This document shows positions 28,781 to 39,908 of a stretch of DNA of 43,750 bases, piece after piece; within the stretch, counting starts at the first letter, position 1, and each line of letters starts with the position of its first letter. Origin of the DNA: an uncultured Prochlorococcus sp. (GTDB taxonomy: Bacteria > Cyanobacteriota > Cyanobacteriia > PCC-6307 > Cyanobiaceae); assembly GCA_902550485.1 (NCBI GenBank), contig CACCZQ010000006.1, forward strand, positions 1 through 43,750, given 5' to 3'. Below the pieces are notes generated by a model that did no database searches, was not told the origin of the DNA, and saw only the letters and a list, made by a program, of their open reading frames with translations. The position numbers and the translations under genes are program-made.

Positions 28781-29787
28781 CTTTTTTCAAAATTTATATA
28801 GTTTTTATCCCAAACAATTTTTAAAAACTCTTGCAGATTAATTTGACCTTTATTTTTTTCATAAATTGAAGTTGCTAATTTTGTCAGATTTTTAGAACTA
28901 CATTGCTTTGGAGATATTTCTTTTAAAAATCTATTTAAAATTGTGCACCTTGCTTCAATACACATACCATTTAGGAGATTCCTATCGACACCTTTTACAT
29001 CTTTACAATATAAATACGCTAGTTCACTAAGATCATTACGTTCATTATTGTATTTGCTCATTTTTTGGGAAAAATTATTTATCCTTTCAGAACAACCAGG
29101 ATAGATGACTTCTAAGGTAGGAATAATTTTTTTTCTTACTAAATTTCTTTTCAATTTAAGATCTGAATTTGTAGGATCTTCCCAGACTGGGATCTTCATA
29201 TCATTGCAAAATTGTTTTGTATCTTCCCTACTGAAAATTAATATTGGCCTTATTAAAAAAATTTGATTTTCTATTAATCTTTTACTCTCAATATTACTCA
29301 GACCTGCAAAATTGCTTCCTCTAGATAAATTGAGGATAAATGTTTCTGCATTATCACTACTCGTGTGACCAGTTAGCAAATAAATATTATGTTTTCCCTG
29401 GTTTTTATTTAATAAAGTTTTGGCTCTTTCACATAATTTTTGATATCTCCATTCTCGTGCTTTTTCTTCTGAAGAAATACTTTCTTTATTTGCTTGATCA
29501 AAAGAGAATGAAATATTTTTATCTTCGCAATAATCTTTTAATTCAAGAGCATATAGTGATGATTTTTCGTGCCACTGATGATCACCATGCCAAACACTAA
29601 TAGACCATTTATGTACTTTTTTTAGGTCATTAATTAGGGTTAATAGGGCCATTGAGTCTTGACCCCCCGAAACACTTATTAAAATATTGGATCCTTTGGG
29701 AATTAATATTTTTTTGGCAAGAATATCCTTATGAAGCTGATGATGCCATGATGACCAATTTTTCTGACTTAATTTTTTATCAGTCAT
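28777..29787 (-). CDS. tilS: tRNA(Ile)-lysidine synthase
   Basis: Converts C34 of tRNA-Ile(CAU) to lysidine so that it reads AUA instead of AUG. The PP-loop ATP-pyrophosphatase motif is SGGQDS (40-45), followed by the WHGDHQWH region, LLTGHTSSDNAETFILNLSRG and LIRPILIFSREDTKQFC. At 336 residues it is the short cyanobacterial form, ending soon after the N-terminal catalytic domain. It is an isolated minus-strand gene, divergent from the DUF561 gene at 29873. Confidence 0.93.
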   Translation of the reverse strand: MTDKKLSQKNWSSWHHQLHKDILAKKILIPKGSNILISVSGGQDSMALLTLINDLKKVHKWSISVWHGDHQWHEKSSLYALELKDYCEDKNISFSFDQANKESISSEEKAREWRYQKLCERAKTLLNKNQGKHNIYLLTGHTSSDNAETFILNLSRGSNFAGLSNIESKRLIENQIFLIRPILIFSREDTKQFCNDMKIPVWEDPTNSDLKLKRNLVRKKIIPTLEVIYPGCSERINNFSQKMSKYNNERNDLSELAYLYCKDVKGVDRNLLNGMCIEARCTILNRFLKEISPKQCSSKNLTKLATSIYEKNKGQINLQEFLKIVWDKNYINFEKS

Positions 29788-29872
29788 TTTGTGTTGCTCA
29801 GATAATATTTTTTAAAAAATGCACTGTTTTACTAAAACAATGTCACAATCGGGTAATAAATTCATTAAGTAA

Positions 29873-30649
29873 ATGAGTCTGATTAATCTTTTGCCACAAA
29901 AAATCAAAGAAGAGTTAAGAAGCAAATCCTTACTCAAAGTTATTTCAGGATTGAATAATTTCGATGTTCAGTCTGTGAAAATAATTGTTGAGGCTGCTTC
30001 ATTAGGAGGTGCAGATCTTGTCGATATTGCTTGTAAACCTGAACTTGTTGATTTAGCACTTAAGAATTCAACACTACCAGTTTGTGTTAGTTCAGTAATG
30101 CCTCGATCTTTTCAAGATTGTGTAAAAGCAGGAGCATCATTAATTGAGATAGGAAATTACGATACTTTTTATGAAAAAGGCATTCATTTTTCAGATAAAA
30201 AAGTTTTAAACATTACAAAAGAGACGAGGGATTTATTGCCTAATTTTCCTTTATCAGTAACTGTTCCTCATACTATGCCTATTGATAAACAAGTTGATCT
30301 TGCTGTAAAGCTAGTGGAAGAAGGCGTTGATATTATTCAAACAGAAGGTGGTACCAGTTCTACTCCTTACTCTCCAGGAATTCAAGGTTTTTTTGAAAAA
30401 TCAGTACCAACTCTTGCATCTACCTATGCTATTCATCAAGAATTTAAGAAACAATCTCTGAATATACCAATCATGAGTGCCTCTGGATTAAGCCAAGTAA
30501 CTTGTCCACTAGCAATATCCTCTGGAGCCTCAGCAGTAGGAGTTGGATCGGTGGTTAATAAATTAGATGATTTAATATCAATGATTGCGGTTGTTAGGGG
30601 CTTAAAAGAATCTTTGAAAAATTCAATAATTGGAGAAAAAATTTCTTAG
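29873..30649 (+). CDS. DUF561 family protein (TIM-barrel, Ycf23-like)
   Basis: A 258-residue conserved cyanobacterial and plastid protein. The sequence has TIM-barrel-like beta-alpha repeats: VKIIVEAASLGGADLVDIACKPELV, LPVCVSSVMP, FPLSVTVPHTM, EEGVDIIQTEGGTSSTPYSPG and PIMSASGLSQVTCPLAISSGASAVGVGSVVNKL. It belongs with DUF561/Ycf23 and no biochemical function is established. The clustered Ser/Thr/Gly residues at strand ends (EGGTSS, SGASAVGVGS) look like a phosphate-binding site, which is inference. It lies about 30 bp upstream of uvrB in the same direction. Confidence 0.85.
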   Translation: MSLINLLPQKIKEELRSKSLLKVISGLNNFDVQSVKIIVEAASLGGADLVDIACKPELVDLALKNSTLPVCVSSVMPRSFQDCVKAGASLIEIGNYDTFYEKGIHFSDKKVLNITKETRDLLPNFPLSVTVPHTMPIDKQVDLAVKLVEEGVDIIQTEGGTSSTPYSPGIQGFFEKSVPTLASTYAIHQEFKKQSLNIPIMSASGLSQVTCPLAISSGASAVGVGSVVNKLDDLISMIAVVRGLKESLKNSIIGEKIS

Positions 30650-30678
30650 TATAGCAACATCCTTTAGCTACTAGCTTG

Positions 30679-32718
30679 ATGAATAACTATAAGCTTCAAG
30701 CTCCTTATGAACCAAATGGAGATCAACCAGAAGCTATTAAAAAATTAGTTAAAGGCGTAAATAATGGTAAACAGTTTCAGACTCTTTTAGGAGCTACTGG
30801 AACTGGAAAAACATTTACTATTGCCAATGTAATTCAACAAACAGGAAGGCCAGCACTTGTTTTAGCCCATAACAAAACTTTGGCTGCACAACTATGTAAT
30901 GAATTAAGGGAATTTTTTCCAAAAAATGCTGTTGAGTACTTCATTTCTTACTACGATTATTATCAACCTGAAGCTTATGTACCTGTAAGTGATACTTACA
31001 TAGCTAAAACTGCTTCAATTAATGAAGAAATAGATATGCTTAGGCATTCTGCAACACGCTCATTATTTGAAAGAAAAGATGTAATTGTTGTAGCCTCAAT
31101 AAGTTGTATTTATGGTCTTGGTATACCGAGTGAGTATTTAAAAGCTGCAGTTAAATTTGAAGTGGGAAAATCAATAAATCTACGTTCTTCTTTGAGGTCT
31201 CTCGTTGAAAATCAATATACTAGAAATGATATTGAAATTACTAGAGGTAGATTCAGAATTAAAGGTGATGTTTTAGAAATCGGTCCAGCTTATGAAGATA
31301 GATTAATAAGAATTGAGTTATTTGGTGATGAAGTCGAGGCTATTAGATATGTTGACCCTACTACAGGAGAAATACTTGAAAGTTTGGAACAAGTTAGCGT
31401 TTACCCGGCGAAGCATTTTGTAACTCCAAAAGAAAGACTTGAGAGTGCAATAAGTGCAATTAGAGGTGAATTAAAAACTCAACTCGATAAATTTACATAC
31501 GAAGGAAAATTATTAGAGGCTCAACGTCTAGAACAACGTACAAAATATGATTTAGAAATGCTTAAAGAGGTTGGTTATTGTAATGGAGTTGAGAATTATG
31601 CTCGCCATTTATCAGGTAGGAAGGAAGGTTCACCGCCAGAATGTTTAATAGATTACTTTCCCAAAGATTGGTTGTTGGTAGTTGATGAGAGTCATGTAAC
31701 ATGTCCTCAACTTCATGCGATGTACAACGGTGATCAATCTAGAAAAAAAGTTTTAATAGATCATGGTTTTAGATTGCCAAGTGCTGCAGATAATAGACCT
31801 TTAAAATGTGAAGAGTTTTGGGAAAAATCAAAACAGACATTATTTATAAGTGCAACCCCCGGTCAATGGGAATTAGATCAATGTGATGGTGAATTTATTG
31901 AGCAAGTTATAAGACCAACTGGGGTATTAGACCCGGTAATTGATGTAAGACCTAGTGAAGGCCAAATAGAAGATCTGTTATCTGAAATAAGAATTCGAGC
32001 TGAAAAGAATCAAAGAGTGCTTGTGACAACACTTACTAAGAGAATGGCTGAAGATCTAACTGATTTTTTATCTGAAAATAAAGTAAGAGTTAGATATTTG
32101 CATTCCGAAATCCATTCAATTGAAAGAATTGAAATTATTCAAGACCTTAGAATGGGCGAATATGATGTTTTGGTAGGAGTTAATTTATTAAGAGAGGGAC
32201 TAGATCTTCCAGAAGTATCTTTAGTCGCCATTTTAGATGCTGATAAAGAAGGTTTTCTGAGGGCAGAAAGGTCATTGATTCAAACAATAGGAAGAGCTGC
32301 CAGACATGTTGAAGGTGTTGCCTTGCTTTATGCAGATAACTTCACAGATTCAATGAAAAGAGCAATATCTGAAACTGATAGAAGAAGAACTATTCAAAAA
32401 AAATATAACCAAGTCAATGGTATTACTCCAAAACCTGCAGGCAAAAAAATAGAAAATTCAATATTATCTTTTCTAGAACTTTCCAGAAAACTTGATGCAG
32501 GTGGTTTATCTAAAGATTTAATAAATATAGTTAATAACAAAACTGACGCAATTCTTAGTTCCAATGATAATCAATATTTGCTCGAAGAATTGCCTGACTT
32601 AATAGATAAGTTAGAAATTAAAATGAAAGACGCTGCAAAAGAGTTAAATTTTGAAGAAGCAGCAAATTTGAGGGACAGAATCAAAAAATTAAGACAAAAA
32701 TTGGCAAGAAATAATTAA
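30679..32718 (+). CDS. uvrB: Excinuclease ABC subunit B
   Basis: Damage-verifying helicase-like subunit of UvrABC nucleotide excision repair. Key motifs are Walker [12 protein letters not shown], the beta-hairpin region [59 protein letters not shown], and the C-terminal UvrC-binding UVR motif [18 protein letters not shown]. It has about 679 residues. I take the ATG at 30679; a TTG one codon earlier is in frame but less likely. Confidence 0.97.
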   Translation: MNNYKLQAPYEPNGDQPEAIKKLVKGVNNGKQFQTLLGATGTGKTFTIANVIQQTGRPALVLAHNKTLAAQLCNELREFFPKNAVEYFISYYDYYQPEAYVPVSDTYIAKTASINEEIDMLRHSATRSLFERKDVIVVASISCIYGLGIPSEYLKAAVKFEVGKSINLRSSLRSLVENQYTRNDIEITRGRFRIKGDVLEIGPAYEDRLIRIELFGDEVEAIRYVDPTTGEILESLEQVSVYPAKHFVTPKERLESAISAIRGELKTQLDKFTYEGKLLEAQRLEQRTKYDLEMLKEVGYCNGVENYARHLSGRKEGSPPECLIDYFPKDWLLVVDESHVTCPQLHAMYNGDQSRKKVLIDHGFRLPSAADNRPLKCEEFWEKSKQTLFISATPGQWELDQCDGEFIEQVIRPTGVLDPVIDVRPSEGQIEDLLSEIRIRAEKNQRVLVTTLTKRMAEDLTDFLSENKVRVRYLHSEIHSIERIEIIQDLRMGEYDVLVGVNLLREGLDLPEVSLVAILDADKEGFLRAERSLIQTIGRAARHVEGVALLYADNFTDSMKRAISETDRRRTIQKKYNQVNGITPKPAGKKIENSILSFLELSRKLDAGGLSKDLINIVNNKTDAILSSNDNQYLLEELPDLIDKLEIKMKDAAKELNFEEAANLRDRIKKLRQKLARNN

Positions 32719-32725
32719 AAAGAAC

Positions 32726-34486
32726 TTATTTTTCTAATTCAAAATGATTATGAATCGCATTAACTGCTTTGTCACAATCTTTTTCTAAGACAATACATGA
32801 AGTCCTAATTTCACTCGTGGCAATCATTTCAATATTGATATTTTGGTCAGCCAATGCTCTAAATATTTTTCCAGCCGTCCCAACCTTAAATGCCATTCCC
32901 GCTCCTACAGTACTTACTTTTGCTATCGCAGGGCCATCTTCAATGTATGATCCGGGTAATTTTTTTGTTAAGGCCTCAAAAACTAAGTTAGCTTTTTTTC
33001 TATCTTGTTTATTCATTGTAAGACTAATATCTTTAGTTTTTAAAGTGGAAATTCTTTCAGACTGAACAATAGTATCAATAAGTAAATTATTTTCAGCTAA
33101 TGCTAAACATATTGATGCTGCTACACCTGGACGATCAGGCAGTTTTCGAAAGCTTACCTGAACTTGGTTTTTATCTAATGCAATTCCTCTTACTTCAGGT
33201 TGATCTTGTTTTTCATTGATTGGATTAACAAATATTTGTGTATCGGATAATTTAAATTTCTCAGCAACAAATCTAATAGCTTTTGGTATATTATTAATTT
33301 CAATTACACAGCTGACTTTAATTTCACTAGTAGCTATTAATCTAACGTTTATATTCGCTTGAGATAAAGTATCAAATAAATCAGCTGAAACACTAGGTCT
33401 GCCCATAATGCCTGCTCCTTGAATACTTAATTTTGTCATGTTGGTTTTTAAGTTAAATTCTCCCCCTAATTGACTAGTTATAAGTTCACATTGTTCAGCA
33501 GTCTTTTTTACTTCTAATTCACCAACAGTAAATGTAATATCGTTTTTATTTCCATCATTTGTCGCTTGTATTATTAAATCTACGTTAATACTTGCTTCTG
33601 AAAGTTTTTCAAATATTTGCGCAGCAATCCCAGGCCTATCAGGAATATTTGAGAGACTGAATACTGCTTGGTTTTCTAATACTTCAAGACTATTGACTGT
33701 TTTTGTTAATTCTAAGCTTCCTCTTTTTAGAGGGAGAGGTTGGATTTGACTTTCTAGGAGAGTCCCACTGGAGTCACTTTGGCTTGATTTGACACACAAT
33801 TTAATTCCATAATTTCGAGCAATTTCTACTGCTCTTGGATGCAGAACTGAAGCACCGACGCTTGCAAGTTCAAGCATTTCCTCACAGCTAATTTCATCTA
33901 AGAGTTTTGCATTAGGAACAATCCTTGGATCAGTAGTAAGAACCCCTGGAACGTCTGTATAAATTTCGCAAGTCTCAGCTCCTAAAGCTGTTGATAAAGC
34001 TACCGCGGAAGTATCTGAACCACCTCTACCCAAAGTTGTAATTTCCATTGAACCCGTATGGCTTAATGTTGTTCCTTGAAATCCAGCTACGACGACTACA
34101 AAACCCTGATTTAAATAATTTTGGATCCTTTCTGTTTTAATATCCAGAATTCTCGCTTTCCCATGAATTGATTCAGTAATAATTCCAACCTGGCTACCAG
34201 TCATTGAAATTGCAGGTATTCCGTATTCGTTCAATGCCATTGAGAGAAGAGATATGGTTACTTGCTCTCCAGTTGAGAGAAGCATATCCAATTCTCTTCG
34301 ATTAGGATTTTTACTAATTGATTCCGCTAAACAATTTAAATCATCTGTAGTTTGCCCCATTGCAGAGACAACTACGACAATTTCATTCCCTGCTTCTTTA
34401 CTTTGACAAATGCTACTTGCAATATTTTTAATTTTTTTAATATCACCGACAGAAGTACCGCCAAATTTTTTTACTAGTAAAGCCAT
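32726..34486 (-). CDS. lysC: Aspartate kinase with four ACT domains
   Basis: Phosphorylates aspartate, the first step to lysine, threonine and methionine. The kinase domain spans about residues 1-240 (KFGGTSVGD at the start, VVAGFQGTT, TLGRGGSDTSAVALSTAL, YTDVPGVLTTDPR). Two tandem pairs of ACT domains follow, seen as repeats of 'PDRPGIAAQIFEKLSEANINVD' type (NIPDRPGIAAQIFEKL, GRPSVSADLFDTLSQANINVRLIATSEIKVSC, LPDRPGVAASICLALAENN, FKVGTAGKIFRALADQNINIEMIATSEIRTSC). At 586 residues it is longer than the two-ACT enzyme (~400-450); four ACT domains are known in cyanobacterial aspartate kinases and imply allosteric control by lysine and threonine. Confidence 0.96.
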   Translation of the reverse strand: MALLVKKFGGTSVGDIKKIKNIASSICQSKEAGNEIVVVVSAMGQTTDDLNCLAESISKNPNRRELDMLLSTGEQVTISLLSMALNEYGIPAISMTGSQVGIITESIHGKARILDIKTERIQNYLNQGFVVVVAGFQGTTLSHTGSMEITTLGRGGSDTSAVALSTALGAETCEIYTDVPGVLTTDPRIVPNAKLLDEISCEEMLELASVGASVLHPRAVEIARNYGIKLCVKSSQSDSSGTLLESQIQPLPLKRGSLELTKTVNSLEVLENQAVFSLSNIPDRPGIAAQIFEKLSEASINVDLIIQATNDGNKNDITFTVGELEVKKTAEQCELITSQLGGEFNLKTNMTKLSIQGAGIMGRPSVSADLFDTLSQANINVRLIATSEIKVSCVIEINNIPKAIRFVAEKFKLSDTQIFVNPINEKQDQPEVRGIALDKNQVQVSFRKLPDRPGVAASICLALAENNLLIDTIVQSERISTLKTKDISLTMNKQDRKKANLVFEALTKKLPGSYIEDGPAIAKVSTVGAGMAFKVGTAGKIFRALADQNINIEMIATSEIRTSCIVLEKDCDKAVNAIHNHFELEK

Positions 34487-34525
34487 ATTTAAATGATAAT
34501 GTAAATTCGTAAACTTATAATTTGG

Positions 34526-35527
34526 TTAACTTAAATTAATTAATTTCTCTGTAAAAACATTTATAGGATTATTACCTTGTTTTAGTAATGATTCAATATC
34601 TAGTAAGTTACTCATTAAATTAATTAAATATTCTTGAGATATATTTTTGACTTTTTTTCGAATAAAAAAAATTCTTTTTGGATTAGAAATGCCTGCAAGA
34701 TTACAAATCTTTTCTGCATTATCGTTACCTGAATTAACTGCTAGTTTTATAATGGTATGAATTCTTATTTGACTAATTAAACCTGCATTTAGTTTTAAAG
34801 CAGGTTCTCCTTTCTGTAAAGAATAATTTATTTCAATGAGGCTTTCATTAATATTTTTTTGTAAGAGAAGATCAATGATTTTGAAAATATTGGATTGATG
34901 ATCACTAAATATTTTTTTTACATCAATACTTTTAAGAAAAAGTTGTGAATTCGAATCACTTGATACTGCAGAGAGGTATGTTTTAGCTTTGTCTAATTCA
35001 TTTATTAGTTTAAAGCTGTCATTACCAACTGAGTCAATTATTAATTCAGCTGCATTTTTATCAATTTTGATATTCATTTCATTTGAGGCATCTTCTAAAA
35101 ATCTTTTTTGGCCCTCATAGTCCCAGATTTCTGGTAAAGAAAATGATTTTTCTTTGGCTAAATTATTTTTGATAAGTTTTTGTAAAAATTTAGTACTCTT
35201 TAGTCTTGAGTCTGGTTTTTTTGTATTTTGCAAAATGAAATAAGTATTATGAGGTATACTGTCATGAATTTTTTCAAATTTAGTTCTTAGATCTTCATTT
35301 TTAGCAGTAAAAATGGGATTATTTTTTAATGTAATTATTCTGTATCCATCTCCAAAAGGCGGTGTAAGAACTTCATCAAAAGCTTTATTGACTTGCTCAT
35401 CATCATCTCCATTTAAATTAGTTACGTTTATTTCTTTCCATTCTTTGGATACTTCCTTATCAATTAATTTTTGAATAAATGTATTTTGAGCATTTAGATC
35501 ATTACCCCATAATATTTGTATTGGCAT
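34526..35527 (-). CDS. holA: DNA polymerase III delta subunit
   Basis: Clamp-loader subunit that opens the beta clamp. It has 333 residues and the delta-family layout: N-terminal MPIQILWGNDLNAQNTFIQKLID, then PPFGDGYRIITLKN, a lysine-rich middle (LAKEKSFSLPEIWDYEGQKRFLEDASNEMNIKIDKNAAELIIDSVGND), and a C-terminal helical collar domain. Conservation in delta is low, so the call rests on overall pattern and size. It lies 39 bp upstream of lysC on the same strand. Confidence 0.85.
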   Translation of the reverse strand: MPIQILWGNDLNAQNTFIQKLIDKEVSKEWKEINVTNLNGDDDEQVNKAFDEVLTPPFGDGYRIITLKNNPIFTAKNEDLRTKFEKIHDSIPHNTYFILQNTKKPDSRLKSTKFLQKLIKNNLAKEKSFSLPEIWDYEGQKRFLEDASNEMNIKIDKNAAELIIDSVGNDSFKLINELDKAKTYLSAVSSDSNSQLFLKSIDVKKIFSDHQSNIFKIIDLLLQKNINESLIEINYSLQKGEPALKLNAGLISQIRIHTIIKLAVNSGNDNAEKICNLAGISNPKRIFFIRKKVKNISQEYLINLMSNLLDIESLLKQGNNPINVFTEKLINLS

Positions 35528-35585
35528 AATCGCTCAATAAAAACCATATATTAACTATGATTACTTTTAACACAAATTAAATTTA

Positions 35586-36209
35586 ATGGTAATAGATCAT
35601 CCAATTTTTTTGGAAAGCATCAGATTCATAAGATCTCGTTTAGTAGCCAATGATCTAAATAATTTGGAAAAAAAAGTATTAGAGAGATTAGTCCATACTT
35701 CAGGAGATTTTTCGGTTCAAAATCTTGTAAATTTTAGTGAAGGTGCTTGTGAAAATGGTCTTCAGGCACTTAAAAATGGCGCTCCTATTTTAACTGATAC
35801 CGATATGGCAGCAGCAGCAATAAAATCCATGGCAGAAAATACAACTAGGAATAAAGTATTGACCGCTAGAATGTGGTTTGGAAAAAATAATCATACAAAC
35901 TTAACTAAAACTGCATATGGCTTAAGTGAAGGTTGGAAGGAGTTATCCGCTATAAATTCTGGAAGCAAATCTCCTATTGTAGTTATTGGGAGTTCGCCTA
36001 CAGCGTTAACTTATTTAATTGATATTTTAGAAAATGCAAAAGATTTACCTAGTTTAATTATCGGAATGCCTGTTGGATTTATTGGAGTAGAGAATAGCAA
36101 AAACAAATTGATTTCCACCGATCTTCCTAGAATTGTTTTGAATTCAACTAGAGGAGGTGCTGCAATGGCAGCTGCTGCGGTTAACGCCTTATTGAGGGAA
36201 ACGATTTAA
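35586..36209 (+). CDS. cobH: Precorrin-8X methylmutase
   Basis: Moves a methyl group from C11 to C12 of the corrin ring, converting precorrin-8X to hydrogenobyrinic acid (CobH/CbiC) in B12 (pseudocobalamin) synthesis. Family marks are LVHTSGDFS (catalytic His H37), SEGACENGLQALKNGAPILTDTDMAAAA, PSLIIGMPVGFIGVENSK and RGGAAMAAAAVNALLR. It has 207 residues. It is a lone plus-strand gene between holA and mutS, so the rest of the pathway is elsewhere. Confidence 0.94.
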   Translation: MVIDHPIFLESIRFIRSRLVANDLNNLEKKVLERLVHTSGDFSVQNLVNFSEGACENGLQALKNGAPILTDTDMAAAAIKSMAENTTRNKVLTARMWFGKNNHTNLTKTAYGLSEGWKELSAINSGSKSPIVVIGSSPTALTYLIDILENAKDLPSLIIGMPVGFIGVENSKNKLISTDLPRIVLNSTRGGAAMAAAAVNALLRETI

Positions 36210-36219
36210 AAAGTATTTA

Positions 36220-36240
36220 TTTGATAAAAATATCAAAAAT
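36220..36240. terminator. Weak bidirectional hairpin between cobH and mutS
   Basis: A perfect inverted repeat TTTGATA-AAAA-TATCAAA lies in the 31-bp gap between the convergent cobH and mutS genes. It has only one G-C pair and is A/T-flanked on both sides, so it could end transcription from both directions, but weakly. Confidence 0.35.
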
Positions 36241-38982
36241 CTACTTAATATCATAATTTAATTTGTTGTTTTCTTCTAAAGAATTTAAAACTGATTTTGC
36301 TTTTTCTATAACTTCTTTTGGAACTCCTGCTAATTTAGCTGCTTCTATGCCATAGCTTTTATTTGAACCCCCTTTAACAATCCTGTGGCTAAAGATTAGC
36401 TGATCGTTATTTTGTTCTACTAAAACTTGAAAATTTTGTATATTCTTATTTGAATTTTTTAAATAATTCAGCTCATGATAGTGCGTAGCAAAAATAGTAT
36501 TACATTGAATTTTTTTTGCAAGATATTCACTTACTGACCAAGCTATTGAAAGTCCATCAAAAGTAGATGTCCCTCTGCCTATCTCATCAAGTAAAACTAG
36601 TGAGCTAGAAGTTGCCTGATTTAAAATTGATGCAGTTTCAGACATTTCTACCATAAATGTTGATTGTCCAGATGATTGATCATCAACTGCCCCAATTCTT
36701 GTGAAAATCCTATCTGCAATCTTGATTTCAGCATTATTAGCAGGGACAAAGCTACCAATTTGTGTGAGGATTTGTATTAAACCAAGTTGTCTTATGAAGC
36801 AACTTTTTCCGCTTGCATTAGGACCCGTTAATATAATTAATTTTTGATTATCCTCAAAAGAGATATCGTTTGCTACAAACTTTTTATCATTTAACAATTG
36901 CTCTACAATTGGATTTCTTCCTGCGATAATTTTTGTACTATTTTTTGTGATTGAATCATTTATTGGTATTAATGAAGGTTTTATAAAATTATTTTCTACT
37001 GCAGTAATTGATAAACCAAGTAGTGCATCAAGAGATGCTATGGATTTTGCAATTGATCTTATTTGTTTTGTTTTTTCAGCAACTATATTTCTTAATTCGC
37101 AGAAAATTTCATATTCTTTTGATGAAGCTCTGCTTTTTATTTGGAAAATCTTATTTTCTTTATTTTTAATTTCTGAAGTGATATACCTTTCTTCATTAGT
37201 AAGTGTTTGCCTTTTGATCCAATGTTGTGGAGCTAAATTAACTTTTGACTTATTAATAGAAATGTAATAACCAAAATTTTTATGAAATTGAATTTTTAGG
37301 TTTGAAATTTTGCTAATTTTTCTTTCCTTTGATTCCTCTTTATTTAGCCACTCAGAGTAATCATCCATTAAATTTCGTAAACCATCTAATATATTGTCAA
37401 CACCATCGTGGATCATGCCTCCTTCACTTATATTTAGAGGAGGATTTTTTACTAGCTTAAAACTTATAGTATCAGCTAATTCTAACAGTCCTTCATCAAT
37501 ATTTTTTAATTGATCAGTCCAATCTGGGAGATCATATTTAAAAAATTCAATTATGGATTTTAGTCTAGGCAATTTTTTTAAACCTTCAGCTATTGCAATT
37601 AAGTCTCTGGGACTTGCATGACCTGCACAAGCTCTACCTGCAAGTCTTTCTAAATCTCCCATTGCTCTAAGTAAATTTTGGGTATCTGTACGTAATTTTT
37701 TAGATTCAAAAAAGTTTGTAATTATATTTTGTCTTTTATAAATTTCATTAACGTTTAATAGTGGTGAATCTATCCACCTTCTTAAACACCTTGCACCCAT
37801 GCAGGTATAAGTCCTATCAATACTCCATAGTAGCGAACCTACATAGTTGTTTTCTCGTTGCGTATTTTTGATTTCTAAGTTTTTTTGAGTTTGATAATCA
37901 ATAATTAATTTGTTGTGACCATATTGGATTTGTGGAAAGTCTAATGAGATTTTTAAAGAAGAATCTTTATCTAAATTTGAAGGATTAATTTTTTCTAAAT
38001 AATTTAATAAACCTCCAAGTGATCTAGTTGCATTGTTTAAATTTTTAAGTCCTATTCCCTCTAGGGTTGCAATTTGGAAATAATTTTTTATTAGATAATT
38101 TGCTTCATTAATTCCAAAATTAGTCTCTTGAGAAACAGTATATGTAATTTGACTATTTCCTTTAATTAATAAATCTCTTATTGAATTGCTTCCTACAATG
38201 ATTTCTGAAGAATCTAATTTAATAATTTCATCAAATAGTTTTGACAGAGATTTGCCTTCTAAAGTTATTAATTCTCCTGTGCTTACATCAGCTTTTGATA
38301 TACCCCATTCATAAGATTCATCTGAGTTTTCTTCTGATAAGTAAATAGCAGTAATCCAATTATTTTTCTTTGCTATCAACATCCCCTCTTCAATTACAGT
38401 TCCAGGAGTAATTATTCTTGTTATTCCTCTTTTAATTGGAGTTCCATAATTTCCAGAACTTTTTTCTAATTGATCGCATATAACCACAGAATAATTTTTT
38501 TTAATTAAATCAGCACAGTATCTCTCCATTGCATGATGGGGAACCCCTGCCATAGGGATCTTACCAATCTCTTTGCCAGCATCTTTACTGGTAAGCGTTA
38601 TTTCTAAAAGGTTAGATATTAATACAGCGTCCTCAAAAAAACATTCAAAAAAATCTCCTAATCTATAAAGTAATAACCTATCTTTATTTTCTTCTTTTAG
38701 AGTTACATAATGCTTCATTACAGGAGTTAATTTCAGTTTTGAAACTGTTTTATAGCTATAAGATTCTTCATTGATGCAAACATTTTTGTTATTTGAAATT
38801 AAATCAGTCTTGAATTTATTTATTAAATTAGTTGAATTTTTTCTTTGTCTGGGTCTTTTTTGCGATTCTTTTTTTAAATCTTCCAAAGATAAATCTTCTG
38901 GAATTTTTGTTATTTCTTTTTGTTCATTATTATCATTACCAATCGCAAATAAATTCTTTTGAATTATCGTATCTTCTTGCAT
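36241..38982 (-). CDS. mutS: DNA mismatch repair protein MutS
   Basis: Mismatch-recognition ATPase. The mismatch-binding Phe-x-Glu motif is in [16 protein letters not shown] (F-F-E), with [19 protein letters not shown] next. The ABC-type ATPase shows Walker [37 protein letters not shown] and Walker [17 protein letters not shown], then THYHEL. It has 913 residues; the first ~80 ([43 protein letters not shown]) are a charged extension absent from E. coli MutS. No mutL is in the window. Confidence 0.97.
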   Translation of the reverse strand: MQEDTIIQKNLFAIGNDNNEQKEITKIPEDLSLEDLKKESQKRPRQRKNSTNLINKFKTDLISNNKNVCINEESYSYKTVSKLKLTPVMKHYVTLKEENKDRLLLYRLGDFFECFFEDAVLISNLLEITLTSKDAGKEIGKIPMAGVPHHAMERYCADLIKKNYSVVICDQLEKSSGNYGTPIKRGITRIITPGTVIEEGMLIAKKNNWITAIYLSEENSDESYEWGISKADVSTGELITLEGKSLSKLFDEIIKLDSSEIIVGSNSIRDLLIKGNSQITYTVSQETNFGINEANYLIKNYFQIATLEGIGLKNLNNATRSLGGLLNYLEKINPSNLDKDSSLKISLDFPQIQYGHNKLIIDYQTQKNLEIKNTQRENNYVGSLLWSIDRTYTCMGARCLRRWIDSPLLNVNEIYKRQNIITNFFESKKLRTDTQNLLRAMGDLERLAGRACAGHASPRDLIAIAEGLKKLPRLKSIIEFFKYDLPDWTDQLKNIDEGLLELADTISFKLVKNPPLNISEGGMIHDGVDNILDGLRNLMDDYSEWLNKEESKERKISKISNLKIQFHKNFGYYISINKSKVNLAPQHWIKRQTLTNEERYITSEIKNKENKIFQIKSRASSKEYEIFCELRNIVAEKTKQIRSIAKSIASLDALLGLSITAVENNFIKPSLIPINDSITKNSTKIIAGRNPIVEQLLNDKKFVANDISFEDNQKLIILTGPNASGKSCFIRQLGLIQILTQIGSFVPANNAEIKIADRIFTRIGAVDDQSSGQSTFMVEMSETASILNQATSSSLVLLDEIGRGTSTFDGLSIAWSVSEYLAKKIQCNTIFATHYHELNYLKNSNKNIQNFQVLVEQNNDQLIFSHRIVKGGSNKSYGIEAAKLAGVPKEVIEKAKSVLNSLEENNKLNYDIK

Positions 38983-39049
38983 ACTTTTTTAATTCCTAAA
39001 TAGATATTAGGTAGAAATTTTTTTTTTGCATTTAAAGTGGCTAAAGTAT

Positions 39050-39122
39050 GTAAATTTTCTCTAAAAATTATCATTTTCATGAGATTATAGTATTTATAAT
39101 ATTTGAAACCTAAGACTGAATT
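39050..39122 (+). promoter_or_regulatory. Candidate psbZ promoter
   Basis: A consensus TATAAT lies at 39095-39100, about 23 nt before the psbZ start, in a very AT-rich 140-bp gap between the divergent mutS and psbZ. No good -35 box is placed correctly. The call is by motif and position only. Confidence 0.4.
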
Positions 39123-39320
39123 ATGCAGGCTGTTAACTTTTTCTTCGTAAATGCTCTATTATTTGCTTCTTTAATTGCGGTAGTTGGAGTACCCGTTTTA
39201 TATGTGACTCAACCTTCTACTGAAGAAGGACAGCGAGAAAGTAGGAGAAAAATTTATTCTATTGCGGCTGTTTGGGTTGTTTTGGTTTTTGTTACAGGGA
39301 TAGTTTCTTCATTGGTTTGA
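39123..39320 (+). CDS. psbZ: Photosystem II protein PsbZ (Ycf9)
   Basis: A 65-residue thylakoid protein with two membrane helices, about residues 4-26 (VNFFFVNALLFASLIAVVGVPVLY) and 42-62 (IYSIAAVWVVLVFVTGIVSSL). These are joined by the hydrophilic loop VTQPSTEEGQRESRRK, a clear PsbZ pattern. It lies at the periphery of the PSII core and stabilises supercomplexes. It precedes ribH by about 50 bp, same direction. Confidence 0.97.
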   Translation: MQAVNFFFVNALLFASLIAVVGVPVLYVTQPSTEEGQRESRRKIYSIAAVWVVLVFVTGIVSSLV

Positions 39321-39369
39321 ACTTAATACCTTTTCGTGAGAGTCTATTAATATATCTAAGTAAAATTTA

Positions 39370-39846
39370 ATGGCTATTTTTGAGGGTTCTTTTACTAATG
39401 CCTCTACTTTAAAAGTTGGGATTGTAATAGCAAGATTTAATGATTTAATTACGAATAAAATTCTATCTGGTTGTCTTGATTGTTTAAAAAGACATGGTTT
39501 AGATACTTCAGAATTAAGCAATCAAGTAGATATAGTTTGGGTTCCAGGTTCATTCGAATTACCAATCGCAGCTAAAACCCTCATGAAAAAAAAGAGTTAT
39601 GATGTTGTAATTGCTCTTGGGGCTGTGATCCGTGGTGAAACTTCCCACTATGATGTAGTTATATCTGAGGCGAGTAAAGGTATTTCGCAAGTTTCAAATG
39701 AAAATAATGTTCCAATTATTTTTGGAGTTTTAACTACTGATACTATGCAGCAGGCTTTAGAAAGAGCAGGAATTAAAAATAATCTTGGTTGGAATTATGC
39801 TTTACAAGCAATTGAGATGGGATCCTTAATTAAAAATTTAAATTAA
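39370..39846 (+). CDS. ribH: 6,7-dimethyl-8-ribityllumazine synthase
   Basis: Penultimate enzyme of riboflavin synthesis. Substrate-binding motifs are [27 protein letters not shown] (with the catalytic His) and [17 protein letters not shown]. At 158 residues it is full length. It is the last core gene before the tRNA-Gly that anchors the integrated element. Confidence 0.97.
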   Translation: MAIFEGSFTNASTLKVGIVIARFNDLITNKILSGCLDCLKRHGLDTSELSNQVDIVWVPGSFELPIAAKTLMKKKSYDVVIALGAVIRGETSHYDVVISEASKGISQVSNENNVPIIFGVLTTDTMQQALERAGIKNNLGWNYALQAIEMGSLIKNLN

Positions 39847-39873
39847 TTGAAAAAAATTTAATTATTTTTATCA

Positions 39874-39904
39874 TTGATCCCTTCTTTGAGATAAAATAAA
39901 AATG
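39874..39904 (+). promoter_or_regulatory. Candidate tRNA-Gly promoter
   Basis: A TAAAAT box at 39892-39897 sits about 11 nt before the mature tRNA-Gly. A TTGATC at 39874-39879 is only 12 nt upstream of it, which is too close for a standard -35, so only the -10-like box is supported. Confidence 0.3.
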
Positions 39905-39908
39905 TTAT

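Noticed and set aside
36220-36240. cobH/mutS A/T hairpin as a regulatory RNA
   Set aside because: The stem has one G-C pair and the gap is 31 bp between convergent genes; a weak terminator is the most that can be claimed.
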